Positions 24,755 to 37,874 are shown, counted from the stretch's first letter. The stretch: 64,000 nt of DNA from Boswellia sacra (GCA_013180625.2 SNVD02013238.1:1-64000), one strand, 5' to 3'. Notes: generated from the sequence alone by a model not told the origin. Made by a program: numbers and translations.

Positions 24755-25649
24755 CATCAATGCCACATAGATTGACTAGGACACATGGCAGTCCACGTGG
24801 CATTGCCTTAACAAATTTTATTCTTTAGTGCCATTTTAAGGAAGGTGATCAGAAGAGCCAACTTTAGCAATTGTTTCAAACTAGATCAAAATGCTCTCAA
24901 TAAGATTGTAGAAGATGCTCTATAGAAAATTGAGAAAATGGTAAAGTGGAATATTCTTCTTATACTTATTTCATGTGATGTTAATTAATTTATTTTCTTT
25001 AAAATAATGATGTTACAAGTTATAGATCTTTTGGTAAAGGGATATTATCATAGATTTATTAGCACTTCAATTTGCTTCCCTGGAACCAGAATCCTAGAGT
25101 TTTTTAGTTTTCACAATATGGGATCATTTATAATAGTGGAGCTGCCATGAGAACATCTCAATTATAATGCAGGGACTATTAGTTTTTCTATTTGCGCTGT
25201 TGTAGATTTTCGAAACTATCATAATGAAAGCCAGGGTTTGGTAGTTGGTTGTGAGTACATGCTTATAGCTCGAAATGTAGTAATGGAGTCATGTCGTCAA
25301 ACTTTGAGGGGTTAGGAATATGTTATTGGACCAAATGATGTTGACTCAGATCAAATATTCTTGGATATAAGTTCCACCAAATTTTGTGGGGTTCATATCC
25401 AGATAGCAGACATCGTCACAATATAAAGATGTTGATGCATTTTTATGTTGAGGATTTAAATACTAAAAGCATAGATTGTTGTCATGTGAAAAAGTGTAAA
25501 GTCCATTTTATTTTCTAATAAACCATCATATAAGAGAATAGAACCTGCGGAGTTTGATGAAAAAAATAAAGCAGAAGTGGTGGAAGAAGTGGAACGTCAC
25601 TCCAAGAAATCAAAATTTTCATATTCATTCAAAGGCAAGTCTAGCTCAG

Positions 25650-26019
25650 GTAAATAATTAAGGTGCTTATATATATATATGAGCAGTATGGGTTGTCTAA
25701 TGAAATATAATTATATCTTTCGGATCTCATTTTGCATTGTTAATTTATTATGTTTGTTTGGTTTTTAGGATAACTTGATCAAGTTATATATGTACTGGTA
25801 AGACAATCACTTTAGCTATATCATTTTGTTATGTTTAGCATCTTTTTTGTGCTTATAGTTATAATTGTCTTCTGTGTCTTGGAATATATACATACATACA
25901 TATATATATATACACTTTTAAAGATCTTTTCTATATAGAATTTCAATATGTGCTACTTCTATAATTATTATTGAAATTGATTTTCAATTATCATTATTCC
26001 TCAACCGATGAAGATGATT
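25650..26019. other. Gap between TNL end and the split host exon
   Basis: AT-rich with TATA runs near 25672 and 25895; nothing coding. Confidence 0.5.
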
Positions 26020-26096
26020 AATAACCTTTGTCTACATTAATTGCGTGGCTGGTGCTCTTGGGGGATATGAAGTTGATGACCACTACGAGCATGGGA
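26020..26096 (+). pseudogene. Left part of a host coding exon split by the copia insertion
   Basis: The frame that reads VYINCVAGALGGYEVDDHYE from 26030 runs straight into the copia LTR at 26097. The same frame resumes after the second copy of the TGGGA target duplication at 60721. Taken with 60716-60857 it forms an open frame of about 62 codons ending in TAA. I do not recognise the protein. It could be the last exon of an unknown gene, or belong to the TNL region by fusion. Confidence 0.6.
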
Positions 26097-26500
26097 CGTT
26101 AGGAGATTGAGCCCTCCCACGGCAACTCGAATAAAAGACAAGAAACAAATTGTTATGTTAGAAATAACAATTTGGGTGGCAATGCCTTCCACAATAAATA
26201 AAATAAAGGTAATAAAGAAAAATAAAGACACAAAAATTTAACGTGGGAAAACCTTCAGTTTGAGGAAAAACCTTCATGGGACAAAATCGAAAATATTTTA
26301 CTATAAATATTACAATCTCTCTCACAATTAGAATGGGGGAGATAACAAGAGGGAAAGAAGAGAGAAGCTTAATACATAAGCTTAGGATAAGAATAAGGAG
26401 AGGAGAGGGCTTTATTATATAGCCAAGCTTCCCCACTTTCTTTTTGATTTCCCACAGATGTGGGATTGTGTGCAAGGCGAAAATGCCTTCACACTTCACA
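26097..26500 (-). repeat. 3' LTR of the minus-strand copia element
   Basis: On the minus strand it starts TGTGAAGTGTGAAGGCATTT at 26500 and ends CTCCTAACG at 26097 (CA expected; last base changed). It aligns throughout with 60311-60715. A TATATAATAAAG stretch on the minus strand near 26416 could be its TATA region. Confidence 0.92.
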
Positions 26501-26512
26501 TTCTCCCACTTG
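26501..26512 (-). other. Polypurine tract of the minus-strand copia element
   Basis: CAAGTGGGAGAA on the minus strand, directly before the 3' LTR. Confidence 0.85.
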
Positions 26513-26514
26513 AA

Positions 26515-28335
26515 GGCATTTTTCCTTTCAGCCTTGTCTCTAGACATGCTGGTCACGTCTCTAACAAGCCACAAGATGTTTTACACCAGATGAACGTGTT
26601 TGTATTGATTGGTTTCGTCAATGTATCTACTATGTTGTCCTTCATGTGGATTTTTGGCATATCCACTATTCTATCTTCCACCACTTCTCATACACAATGT
26701 ATTGAACTCCTATATGCTTCATCTTTGAATGAAAGGTTGGATTCTTTACGATATGCAAGACACTCTTACTGTCACAAAATAAAGAAATCTTCTCTTGTTT
26801 GTGCCTGACTTCCTCTAATAACCTTTTGATCCAGATAGTTTCCTTACAAGCTTATGTAGCTACCATATACTCTGCTTCTGTTCTAAATAGAGTCACAACA
26901 GTTTGTAATTTTGATACCTAACTCACAACACCTCCTGCAAGTGTAAACACATAGCCTGTAGTAGACTTTCTTTTGTCAAGATCTCCTGCAAAATTTGAAT
27001 CAACATAGCCCTTGATAATGAACTCTGATCCTCCATAGCATAGTGTAGCATCAGAGGTCCCTTTGATGTATCTAAGGATCCTCTTGATAGAATTCTAATG
27101 CTCTCTCCCCGGATTAGCCATGAATCTACTGATTTCTCCCATTGCTTATGTAATGTCTGGTCTTGTACAAATTATAGCATGCATTAGGCTCCCTACTGTT
27201 GATGTATACGGTACCCAAGACATTTCCATCCTCTCTGCTTCATTGCTAGGACTCAAACTTGAGGATAATTTATGATTAATAGGAAGTGGGGTGGAAATTG
27301 GGCTACAATCTTGCATGTTGAAGCGAAGTAAGATTTTCTTCAAGCAATTCTCTTGAGATAGCCAAATTTTCCTTTTTTGTCTGTCTCGGTGAATTTGCAT
27401 CCCTAGAATCTTGTTTGCCAGTCCTAAATCTTTCACTTCAAAACCCCTAGCTAACTGTGCCTTTAATTCTTAGATCTGATCTTTGTTAGTGCCTACTACC
27501 AACATATCGTCCACGTCCAATAGTAAAATGATAAAGTCTTCCTCAATCCTCTTGTAATACGCACAATGATCTGAACTGAGTCAGTTGTACCTAAGGCTGA
27601 CGAAGAATGAATCAAATCTCTTGTATCAACACCTTTGCGCCTGTTTTAAACCATACGAAGATTTGATCAACTTGCAAACCAAGTTCTCTTTTCTTTCTTT
27701 AATAAAACCTTCTGGTTGAAGCATATAAATTTCTTCTTCAAGTTCTCCATGAAGAAATGTAGTGTTTATATCTAACTGCTCTAACTGTAAGTCAAATGTA
27801 GCACACATAGCCAAGACTGCCCAAATTGTTGTAAGTCGTACCACAGGAGAGAATATTTCGTTGAAATCGACTCCTTTTTTCTGAGCATATCCTTTGACCA
27901 CCAATCTAGCACGATACCGCTCCACTTGATCATTGGTATCACATTTGATCTTGTATACCCATTTGTTTTTGATGGTTTTTCTTCCATATGGTAGTGACAC
28001 AAGTTCCCACGTCTTGTTTTTGTCTAAAGCTTCTATCTTTTCATGCATTTCTATCTCTATCATCCATAGAGATGCATCAAAGCTATTTATAGCCTTCTGA
28101 AAAGTTGAAGGCTCTCCATCTTCTGTTAGAAGACAGTATGTAACATTCCTCGCCATCACATACTCTGAATGCCAAGAATGTTACTTTCTTTCTTGAGTTG
28201 ATTGACGAACTTCAGGTGCTTCTAACTTGACTGGTTCTTGATCATCGTGTTATTGCTTCAGAAGAAATTGTTTCCTCCTATACTGATATGGTCTCAACAT
28301 TTTTCTTCGTGGTATCACTTTCTTCACATTTAAAC
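26515..28335 (-). pseudogene. Copia reverse transcriptase and RNase H remnant
   Basis: Minus-strand RT begins after the CACTA-1 cut. Motifs seen are ALDKNKTWELV near 28030, RYRARLVVKGYAQKKG near 27910, LEQLDINTTFLHGELEEEIY near 27770 and YGLKQAQ near 27635. The active site reads DVDD near 27505, not YVDD. The KILGMQIHRDR block follows at about 27400 and the RNase H DLDKRKSTTGYVF block at about 26990-26950, with the rest running down to 26515 in broken frames. Stops separate 28159-27626, 27436-27146 and the RNase H part. Confidence 0.9.
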
Positions 28336-28339
28336 GTGC

Positions 28340-28545
28340 ACTACAAGAAAATAGAGTTTTCGTGTCACAAATATTGTGTCGGTTCCTAGGAAAATGACAT
28401 ATATGTAGACTTAAAATTCGATCAAACCAAATACATGTCACAGTTTAAAAAAATGGACTAACCTTGTGACATATATTGAATATGTGACACGTATAACTAA
28501 TTAAAAAAATATAAAAGAAATTATAAAATATAAAAAGCAACCCTA
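28340..28545 (+). repeat. 5' subterminal region of CACTA-1
   Basis: Rich in TGTCAC/GTGACA words (near 28364, 28434, 28466 and 28483) and GATCAAACC near 28421, matching the 5'-end style of CACTA-2, -3 and -4. Such repeats are the binding sites for the element's own proteins in known CACTA elements. Confidence 0.55.
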
Positions 28546-28905
28546 AAAATCCCCAACCCGTCTCTCTGTCTTTCTCTTTGTATCGACATTTTTCCTCTCA
28601 TCCTTCTTGCAATTTCTGTCAATTTCCCTCTCGATTCTGTCTTCCTGTTTCTTAATTTCCCCTTTTCGTCTTGTCTTGTTCTTCTCTAGTTCCCCCTAGT
28701 GTCTTGTTTTGAAGCTACATATATACGACCGAAGCTGCATGAGAAAGCTGCAATCGCATTAGCGTTCTGTCCACCAAGATCTGCACGAGAAAACTGCAAT
28801 CGTTAGCGTTCTGTCCACTAAGGTCCGCACGGCTTCCCTCTCCTTCAAGATCTCTCGGTGCTCTCTCTTCGGTAGGATTTCTCTATCTATATCTCAAACA
28901 GTCTT
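28546..28905 (+). promoter_or_regulatory. Leader-like, CT-rich region of CACTA-1
   Basis: After the 5' end comes CCCAACCCGTCTCTCTGTC and further CT-rich sequence with an internal duplication (GCGTTCTGTCCAC at about 28766 and 28816). It looks like a 5' untranslated leader of a captured or element-borne transcript, ending before TGGGGTTTGTTAGGG. Function is inferred. Confidence 0.45.
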
Positions 28906-31900
28906 TCTATTTCTTACTCTGTTGTATTGTTTTGTTGGGGTTTGTTAGGGTTTTGTGGCTTTGATTGTGATTCTGATTTGGGATTTGTGGATCGTTTTTC
29001 GATCTGAGTTTTGTGTTGTCAATCGATCGTTTCTAACCTGGGTTTTAAGGGTTTTTGATTTTTAGGCTTCTATGACTTTGTTTCAAATTTTCTTATCGTT
29101 ATAAACTTTTTTTTTTGTTTGGGTTTATTGCATTGTTTTTGGATCAATTTAAGATTAGAAAAACAAAAAAAAAGTGATAAGATTTTCAAGTCCAAAAGCT
29201 GCTAGAGATGTTTCTTCACTAAGTGAAACTATAAAATATGAATATTGTTTCTTGACTGTCCCAATCATTTATTCTCTCTCAGCCAATGTTTTCTGTCTCT
29301 TTCCATGTACATTGATGGGTCAGAACCTGATGCTTCAGCAAAATATCAGAGTTCTATGATCAGTTGCCAGCAATTGAGGGAAAACAACAAGAGCTGAGCA
29401 CCATAAGGCTGAATGACAGCACCCAGATCCTGCTTAGATATTTAACAGCCTGCATGAGCTTGTCCTTGTTTCGGATGTAGAGATGCTTACTGCTTAAGGT
29501 ACAGCTTAGTTACTGCTTGAAACATACATGCTCTATGCTTAATAGTAGTAGGCTGCTATGGAAAGACTACAACTTCAGGCAATGATTAGGACTGTAATAT
29601 AAGGATTTTTGATACTACATAACTTTCAAACGTTTTGTGAACTTATAGTCCCATGGGCAGTCTTGTTTATTCTATCAAAATATTGATATAGAGATCTAGT
29701 GACTTAATAGTTGCACATAGCCTAATGTATGAAATATTGAATTAAAGGATGTCTAGATGCATTGCATTAAGCAAATCATTTGAGTTTTATACAACATTTG
29801 GATTGGTAGCAACATTCATGTGAATGATATTACCAATGCAAATTTATTTTAATGGGCATCATTTTGAAGGGATTTTAAATAATGTGACAATCTTTATTTT
29901 AAGAGATTGTTAAAGGTTAATTATTCACCTTATACCAATACTACTAGTGATAGGTCTCATTTCAGTCAAGGGTCATTTTGATTTGAGTGATTAGATATGA
30001 ATGATAAGCACAAAGGGATTGAGAATATGCTAACTTTCAATAGGTGCTTGATTGATTTTAGGTAAACATTCACTGTTACTCAAAACTCAAGAGTTGAATT
30101 CTTGACAAAAGTGGGAAAAAATGCAGTGCTTGGTTACAATTTTAATGTTCCATTCGAATCTTAAAAAAAAAAAGTTAATAAATTATTAGAAACCCAAGAA
30201 AGAGGAAGACATTCCAGATTCAACATAGCATGTGCCTAAAGTATAAACCAACAAAACTAGTGCTTCTTGGCATCTTGTATTCTACCAAATCACATTGTGA
30301 TTTTTTTTTTGGTTTTTTTTATTCCACCTCGAGATAGAGAACATGAAAGTGAAGACACCAATCATTTCATTTTCATTCTATTTCGCAAATACAGAAAATG
30401 CTAGTCTAGGTCCAGGAGGCACAACGGATATGCAAAAAAGTCAAAAAGCTTAGCTAGAGGTCCAAAATGTACACTGTAAAGTGAGTATAAATCAACCTAT
30501 AGTATGAGTGATGGGGAAAAATAAGAAAAAGGGGGTTGTCTTGAATGCCAATTATGGTAATGTACTAGCAACTAAATCAATTCTGAATTTTAACAGGAGG
30601 GCCCATATGCTTATAACTCAACATTACATGAGAGATTTTGTTACCAATAAAATCTTCTGGTACAGATATACTATGATTGTTGTAGTGAAATAATGCAGTG
30701 TTTGAGAGTTGGCATCAAATGACTTCTCTTCGACAGGGAAAATATTAAATAAACAAAAGTTTCCAAGTTAAAGGGACCTTCCGAGAAGCAGCCTCAGGAA
30801 AGGCCTTCATTGACAAATACAAACAATTCTTTTGTAATTTACACATTCACATAAATGTGAGAGATTTTACATGTATTTCATACTTTTTCGTTTCAATAAT
30901 CTGTCATCTTATAAGTCAACCAATTATTCACCTTACCAATTCATCATATATTTAAACATGTGATGGAATATGGCACATCACTTGAAATAGAAAATTTGTG
31001 ATTCTAGCTATGTGTTCTGTCACATTTTATTGATCAAGATATAATTGGGCAAGTTGGACATTTCTTACATATTTCTCTCTATGTAAGTGAATGTTGCTTA
31101 ATATCTTCTGGCACAGATTTTTGTCTGTGTTAGCTCTGCTAACACATTTTACATTTAAATTTGAAAGCTAGTTCAACTCTGAAATTGAATTTAAATTTCC
31201 ATCTTTGTAACTCTTGTTCTGTATTTGGCTTGTTTTATCAAATAATTATATCAACTAGATTACGATTTGTGTCTTCCGTCTTTGAAAATGATGGAGAATT
31301 GGGTAAAAATAGGAAAAATTGAAAAAACCCTTTTACTATGTTGTGCCATGGGGGAGTTTGATGCAAAATGTTGACTGCCTACTTGTGCTCGTTTTGTCAA
31401 ATTCAATTAAGTCAAAAAATTAGAAGATATTTCTTGATTGTCTAGAATGGCACATGTATTTTTTTTCTTGGCTTTGTTTTTCATGTAAAATCGTTTAAGT
31501 AGTATTATAGTATGTTATTTCGCAGTCTCTTTTCTTTATGTGACTTTTGATTTGTCAATTTAGCTATGACATTTCTTGTTTCCTATTCAATGATGAAAAT
31601 AGCTTATACTAAAACTGAAACTGTTTATTCTTCACATGTGTTTTTGGATTTCTTATATGACTAAACAACAGTTTGATTTACTGTTAATGAATTGGTCAAG
31701 TTGGTTAATTGTATAGCTTGCAATCTTCTTTGACAAGAGATTTGTTATGAGTAGTCATGAACTATTATTGGCTTACCTGATGGATTGTTTCATTATCTTT
31801 TTTTCATTTTAGTTTATAGCCTACAACCACTCATTTTATTTTATTTTACTCTCTCTGTAAACCCATTAGCTGGCAAAGGAAAGCAAAGTTTTTCTCTTAA

Positions 31901-32071
31901 CCTTCTTCACCACTTGAGACTCAGAGTCAGAGGTTGAGACATTGCCATTGCCACTGTCAATTTCAAGGTAATTGCCTTCAATTTCAATTCAAACTCTGTT
32001 TAAGTGATGCTGAACTAGCTCTTTTTACTTGTCTGCTTGTTTGACTGTTTATAGCTTAAACTGAAACTGAA

Positions 32072-32117
<46 letters not shown>

Positions 32118-35100
32118 GTCTAAATTGATGCATTTTTTTTATGAATTTGGTTTCTCAGATCTGTTTTATAGTTTTACTTTCACATTTGTTGTATACTTAA
32201 TAAAAAAGATATGAATATGAGAAAAACAATCGTTTCAATGCTTTACAACTGAGAATTTGGAGGCTTTTTGTAAAGAATTTTGAAGTAGCAGTTAAACCTA
32301 GTTGGGTTAGGTTTAGAGTAATGATTTCAATGCATTTGTCATGTTCTGTTAAGTTTTATTATGTTTGTGGGTATGAATTCATTTTGCAACTGATGTTTTG
32401 ATTGATATGGAGGTTCAACGTGCATTGAAATTATCTTTCATTCTTTTACATGATTGTAATGAGGATGTTTTTCGAGATTCTAATATTGGTCTAACGATAT
32501 ATTTTTCTTTATGTGTTGCTTCCAAGTTTTCAGTTACTTACTTGATTGATCCATCTTTGATAAGGTCATGGAATAGCAATTGTCTAGCTTTTAGTTCCTT
32601 TCCATTTCAGTTTGTTTGATCATTGATTGTACTGAAATACGAAAGAAAAGCAAGCTCAGAGACAACTTCTTTTACGAGTTTTTTTCTAATGAATTTTTCC
32701 TTTCTACTTCCGTGGTAGAATTTTTCGGCTTAGGAGTTTCACAGACTATGAATCTAGATTATGATGGTGGTTTATATGTACAGTCTTTGTTGATAGTTCA
32801 TTCTTTTCTTCTTTTTTGTCATTATAAGGTAGGCAATGAATATGGCTGGAAACAGTGAGTTGATAGTTCATTCTTATATCGAATAACATCACTTAATTGC
32901 TACTTGCATCGGACCACATTTGAGTTGCTGAGTTTAGTTTTGTTTTGACTCTGTTTAGTAAATTCTATGTGATGCTCTTTTCTCCCATCGAAGCCAATGC
33001 TGCCTTTTTGTAATTTCAGGCTTTGAAAAGTGCTTTGGGCTTCCGTCAATATCGATAACTGTAATTGTGGACACCTATGGATTTTTCGAGTTCCTTTAGT
33101 CAGTGTTCTGGTAAGTGAACTCCTGCATGCTACCTCATTATGAACTCCATGTTTTTAAATACTGATTTTCAGTCTGCTCTTTTGTTTGAAATGCATGTGG
33201 CTTCTGAGAGTTTCATCTTTTATTAGTGGATTCTAAGAGTTGCCCTTCTTGCATTTGCAATTGCTCAGCTCAGCCTCTTCTATCAATCTGTTTGTGCTTT
33301 TCAGATCAACTTCCTAGATTTACTTTTTGGTTCCAGCAAGTTATGATTCTCTTTTCTTCAGAGAATAAGTTATCATTCTCTTTTCTCTTCAATTGAACAA
33401 AAATATAGGACTTAAACTTCCTCATACATCTAAATTAAGTTGTTCAAAAAAAAAAAATCGTCAAAGCAAGTTTATACCTGATTTAATACCAAATATATGT
33501 ATCTTTCCTTGGTGTGCTCAAAGCATAGTACAAATTAATTCAGGCAGCAAAAAATATTGTGAGGGTAATTTCACCTTAATGGAGCTCTAAGTTGATAGAC
33601 TTGCAGATGGCTTTTGGCAAGAAAGATAAAGCAAATGTCTTCCAAAATCTGTTGTTTAGATGGTCTTTTGTATGCTCTGGATGAGCAATAGCATATTTTG
33701 GCGAGGAAGGTTTCAGTTTTTGGCTTCCATTTGAGTGTTCATTTTCTTTATACATCAAAACTAGGAGGAACTTTTAGTCAAATCTATATATGTCAGAATA
33801 AGTTTTTCTTTTGTACAATTTTTGTTTTTTTGTTTTTTTGCGAGTTGGGTTTTACGGTAAGCTCTACTTTCAAATGTACAAGCTTTGGTCAGTCCCAGTA
33901 CAGTTCTATAGGTTTTTTTCAACCTCTTGGGCTATTCATAAATTCACCAACAGTTTCTTCAAATCTTGAAAATCTGAAACTGAAAGAACCTTAAATAAAG
34001 AAGAATTTCCAATGCAGTATACAAAAACTTCTTGGTTTTAGGGGAAAAACAAAACCCACATGATGTGGGAATGTATGTTCAGCCTGCAATTTTTCTTCTG
34101 GCTATTGGAATGGGAATGTATGTTCTTTGCTATCAATGTTATTGTACTCTACTGGTGCCATTGTATGATCATTTGGTGGTATTAGTATTTACAAAGATTT
34201 TGTTTCTAATATCTAGTTCTATGGTCATTTCAAGTTGTCAATGAAAATGGAATCACTCTTGTCGACTCTATTTTCGGAGACTGTGTCAACCATCACAATT
34301 TTTTTGTTAATAGGGTTGACCTGATGATTCTAATAACACTTACCAGATAACAAGGCCTCTACAGTTAAAGGGGTCATGTTTACTTTTTCCATTCTCTGCA
34401 TTTGCTATTTGACCCATACAGTCTTCAATCTAAATGGTTTTATGTCCCTTCTGGATGATAATTTTTTTAGATTCTGAAGTGGAAGAATTTGATTTAAGAA
34501 AATTTAACTTTTTCTGTTATGGATACTCCCTCAAGTTTAGGAATAATATAGTTTCTTGATGATAGTTGATATTTTTTAAGCTTAGAATTTTTATAGGTAA
34601 TTGTGTCATTTTATGAATAAGCTTAAGATATGTTATTTTGCACCTCTCTCCTCATGTCTCAATCTGATGTTAATTCTATTTTGTGGGTAACTTGAAGGGA
34701 TTTTAATAGTTGATTTGTTTGTTATTTTGTGGATTCGGTGGGTTCTTATAAGCTTCTCAAGTGTTGTTTATTAAGCTTGAAGAGAGTTGTTTAAGATTTT
34801 GCTGCTTAAATTTTGGAATAGTTTTGTGTTTCTTTACGATGGTAATCAGTATTTGAGTGATTTTGTTTGTGTTTCATGAGACTTGGATTTTCGTTCAGAT
34901 ATTATAATCTCGTTGATTTGATTTGTGTGTTTGTTTTGGTTGATATGTGAATGGATGAGTTTATAGATCTATGTTGAAAGAGTCTGTTCTGGGTTCTTGA
35001 GCTAGCTAGGAGCATCTTTTTATTTATTTTATTTATTTATAGGAAATGGTTTGCATGTGCCACATGACTTGAACCTGGTTATGTGACAGTCATATAATTG

Positions 35101-35200
35101 TATAAAAGAATTGCATGACATCATATGCTCGCGATTATGATTTTTTGGTTATTGAATTTTATTATAATAGAAATGCAATTCTGAAATTAAAAAAATCCAA
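28906..35200. other. Interior of CACTA-1, no recognised gene
   Basis: AT-rich with several stretches that look like exons bordered by GT/AG (for example about 31870-31968 and 33022-33110) but no protein family could be assigned. A (GT)n(AT)n microsatellite lies at about 32075-32117. It may hold non-coding leader exons and introns of a captured gene. Confidence 0.45.
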
Positions 35201-37039
35201 CACTACAACAATTTTGGTCTAACATGTCATTTCCTTTTATAAGTTACATGTCAGCTTTAAAAAAGATTGTCAAGTATACAAAAGTCAAACCCGTTATTTC
35301 AATTATGTGTCACTTTCCCTTTCTTCTAAATTGCAAAAATGCCACTAGTATAAATTAACTCAACTTATCCTTATTTCCATTGTTTGGCTAACCTAGCCGT
35401 CACTCTCATCTCCTTCCCTCACTTATCTAATTGCTATCATTCATCTCCCACGTAAAGCAAAGCATTTGTAGTTAAACTAGCTTTACATTGAAATGAATAA
35501 TGGTATAGGTTTCCCACTAATTGGTAATAAGAAAGAAATTTGTAAAATTTAGATGTAACTAGTATATTTGATGAAAGCTGGGTGGTTGAGTTAATTACGT
35601 GGTAGGGTTTGGCATCATAGATTACTATTGATTAATCATAATCATGGATTTAGGAGAAGAAGCATGCAAAAACTATATTACACTCTATCATTTATCTATT
35701 TATTTGTTTCAGGTTGAAAGCATAGATTTATTAGATTCTAGATTATTGAAATTTCTATGTATTTGTATTGTTAATGATACTTAATTTTCCTCACTTTATT
35801 AAGCTTCACTTAATATTTAGCTATCTTCCTATACTGCTAATTATGTACAATATTTGTTTCTTATATTTATATGTTGAACCGTTTATTGAAAGTATTCTTA
35901 TCTGCACTAAATTTGAGATCCAATATACTTATTTTATTTATTTTCATATTCTATTTATAGCTGATTCACTATCATTATCCATATTACTCACTATCTGCTA
36001 CTCTGTCTCTTTGCCTTTAATGTCGCATGCTGAATAGTAGAAGAAGATGTTATTTCAAAGATTGGCAGCCATTGAAGTCACAGACTAGACAAACAATTAA
36101 GTTTATAATTATTTGAATTGAATGGAAAATTGCTATCTCTATTATTCTGTTGTCTGATTATGCTGCATGTTTGAAACAATGCAAGAAGACAATTAAGTTT
36201 ATAATTTTGATAATCAGCAAATGAATTTACCGAACGGGGTGTGGTGGATTTAATTAAGTATTCTACAAGTGAAGAAATTCATGGTTTCTTATACATATGC
36301 CAGGAAAATATTTAAAGGAGAAATAAGATGAGTTTTTCATTACTTTAATCTCTTACAATCCATATGAGATGACTGTGAGAAGGAATCCTAGTTTAGAACT
36401 TAAAATTTCAGTCTATTCATAGTTTTCCTTCTGTCGCTTTAGAAGTAGCTGGTTTCATTTTTTCGATATTTTTTTTAAGTTCTAATTAGGCACTACATTT
36501 AAATTCCCGTAGCTGGATATGTTTCCTGGTCATTTATTCACTATACGAAGACCTATAGCTGTTATCACACATTATGTTCTTGAAATATGATTCCAAGTTT
36601 CAAATGAATATCTGCACAATCTTTAACATGATATTTTTAACATTTGAGATATGATAGTTTGTGCATATTTGTCATGTATGATGGTTTTATATGAAATCAT
36701 CATTATCCTTGCAATTGATAATTGTCCTTCAGAGATGTTTCCTAAGCTGTTATCTGATCTGTGGTACTGATGTCATGCATATCCTTATATATGCTATTTT
36801 CTTTGTGTCTGTTATGCCGATGTCATTCATATACTTACACATGTATTCCTATATATTATTCATTACATAAAATTAACTTTTTCTATACAAACTATATATT
36901 ATATATATTTTATTTTAAAAAAATAAAAAATATATAGTACGTGTCAGCCTGAATTCTAAATTCAGGTTGACACGTGTAATATATTTTTGAAAAGTATATG
37001 TCAACCAAAAAAAATAAAAGACCTTTTTTTGTTGTAGTG
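35201..37039 (+). mobile_element. Second CACTA 5' end within CACTA-1
   Basis: CACTACAACAATTTTGGTC at 35201 is followed by ATGTCA words, AAGTCAAACCCG near 35282 and TGTGTCACTTTCCC, which is the same 5'-end style as the other CACTA copies here, and by a CT-rich leader near 35400. Its ends match the 37039 end better (CACTACAACAA) than the 28339 end does, but the flanks CAA and ATG do not match. It may be a nested copy that lost its own 3' end, or an older end of the same element. Confidence 0.5.
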
Positions 37040-37042
37040 ATG

Positions 37043-37874
37043 TCTTCTACAAAGACAACATCGTTACTGATGACTACCTTGCGGGCTGTAGGATCCCATA
37101 GGCGATATCCTTTTACTCCATCAGCATGCCCCAATAAGATACATTTCCTAGATTTTGGATCCAGCTTTGTTCTTTCTTGGTCATGATACATCACATAAGC
37201 AGGACATCCAAAAATATGAAGGGAGGAATAATCAGCTGGCTTACTAGTCCACATCTCCATAGGTGTCTTATCTTAATTGCTATTGATGGAGACTTATTTA
37301 TCAAGTAACAGGCTGTAGTGGCTACTTCTGCGCAAAATATCTTGGGTAGACCCATAGTCTTTAGTTACGCTCTCATTCTTTTTGAGAGAGTTCTATTTAT
37401 CCGCTCTGCCACTCCATTTTGTTGTGATGTGTAAGCAACTATCTTCTGCCGTTTTACACCTTCTTGACTGCAAAATGCGTTAATTTCTTGTTGCAAAATT
37501 CTTTCTTATTATCTATATTTAAACACTTGATCCTTTTTCAGGATTCAAGTTCCACCTGTGCTTTGAAGGCTTTAAATACAGGAAATACATCTGACTTGTT
37601 CTTGATGACATACACCCAACATCTCCTTGAATAATCATCCACAAACAATACTAGTTTGCTCTTCCTAGGGAGGTAACTGGTGATTCCCAAACATCAAAAT
37701 GAGTCAAGTCTAGAATATTTTTACTCCTAGCAATAGATCTGCTAAAGTTTAGTCCACCCTTCTTGCTAATAACACAATGCTCACAAAATGTTAAGGTTAA
37801 AGTTTTAATTCTAGGAAGTAGTTTTGGATCAAAGAGAATCTTCAAACCCTTTTCGGATATGTGGCCAATTCTTC
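37043..37874 (-). pseudogene. Copia integrase remnant
   Basis: Minus strand. 37874-37651 gives the zinc-finger end (CEHC near 37780) and the start of the catalytic core (LDLTHFDVW near 37710). 37600-37265 holds the middle of the core in broken frames. 37260-37040 gives the C-terminal block with LHIFGCPAYV and GYRLWDPTARKVVISNDVVF. The segment is bounded on both sides by CACTA insertions. Several frame changes make it inactive. Confidence 0.88.

Larger units (their letters stand above)
19199..25649 (+). pseudogene. TIR-NBS-LRR (TNL) immune receptor pseudogene
   Basis: TNLs are intracellular immune receptors. The ATG at 19199 leads a run of nine Ser codons, then the TIR domain (to about 19660): an early TAG replaces part of the VFLSFRG block, the frame shifts, and 19303-19593 is open with GDEISPPLLNAIEESKIS and ASSRWCLEELVKI. 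A donor follows near 19670. The NB-ARC part (21500-22540) keeps the kinase-2 motif RVLIVFDDV near 21810, an RNBS-B-like TTRNKHA stretch near 21905, GLPL as GVPLAL near 22090 and MHDLLQEMG near 22400. The P-loop that should precede the FEDSYF stretch (about 21652) is missing. LRRs occupy 22790-24030 (for example 23422-23748). After an LTR fragment (24010-24754) the C-terminal C-JID jelly-roll domain resumes at about 24840-24950 and 25050-25649. Stops and shifts occur in every domain. Confidence 0.92.
28339..37039 (+). mobile_element. CACTA-1: En/Spm-type element (8701 bp) in copia pol
   Basis: Starts CACTACAAGAAAATAGAG and ends TTTTTGTTGTAGTG, the inverted CACTA ends of En/Spm transposons. The 3-bp flanks are GTG (28336-28338) and ATG (37040-37042), one base different, so the duplication is imperfect. 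Removing the element joins the copia integrase tail and the RT start in one frame, which supports these borders. Subterminal GTGACA and TGTCAC motifs recur at the left end; at the right end there is a palindrome around GAATTCTAAATTCAGG near 36950. No TNP2-like transposase or other recognisable protein was seen. A second CACTA start lies at 35201. Confidence 0.85.

Noticed and set aside
30670..30690. GTTGTAGTG as a further CACTA 3' end
   Set aside because: No subterminal repeats beside it, no partner end with a matching triplet, and it lies left of the only free 5' end.
35201..37039. An independent 1.8-kb CACTA element as the copia insertion
   Set aside because: Flanks CAA and ATG differ, and the copia frame closes only with 28339-37039 removed; kept as a possible second end.
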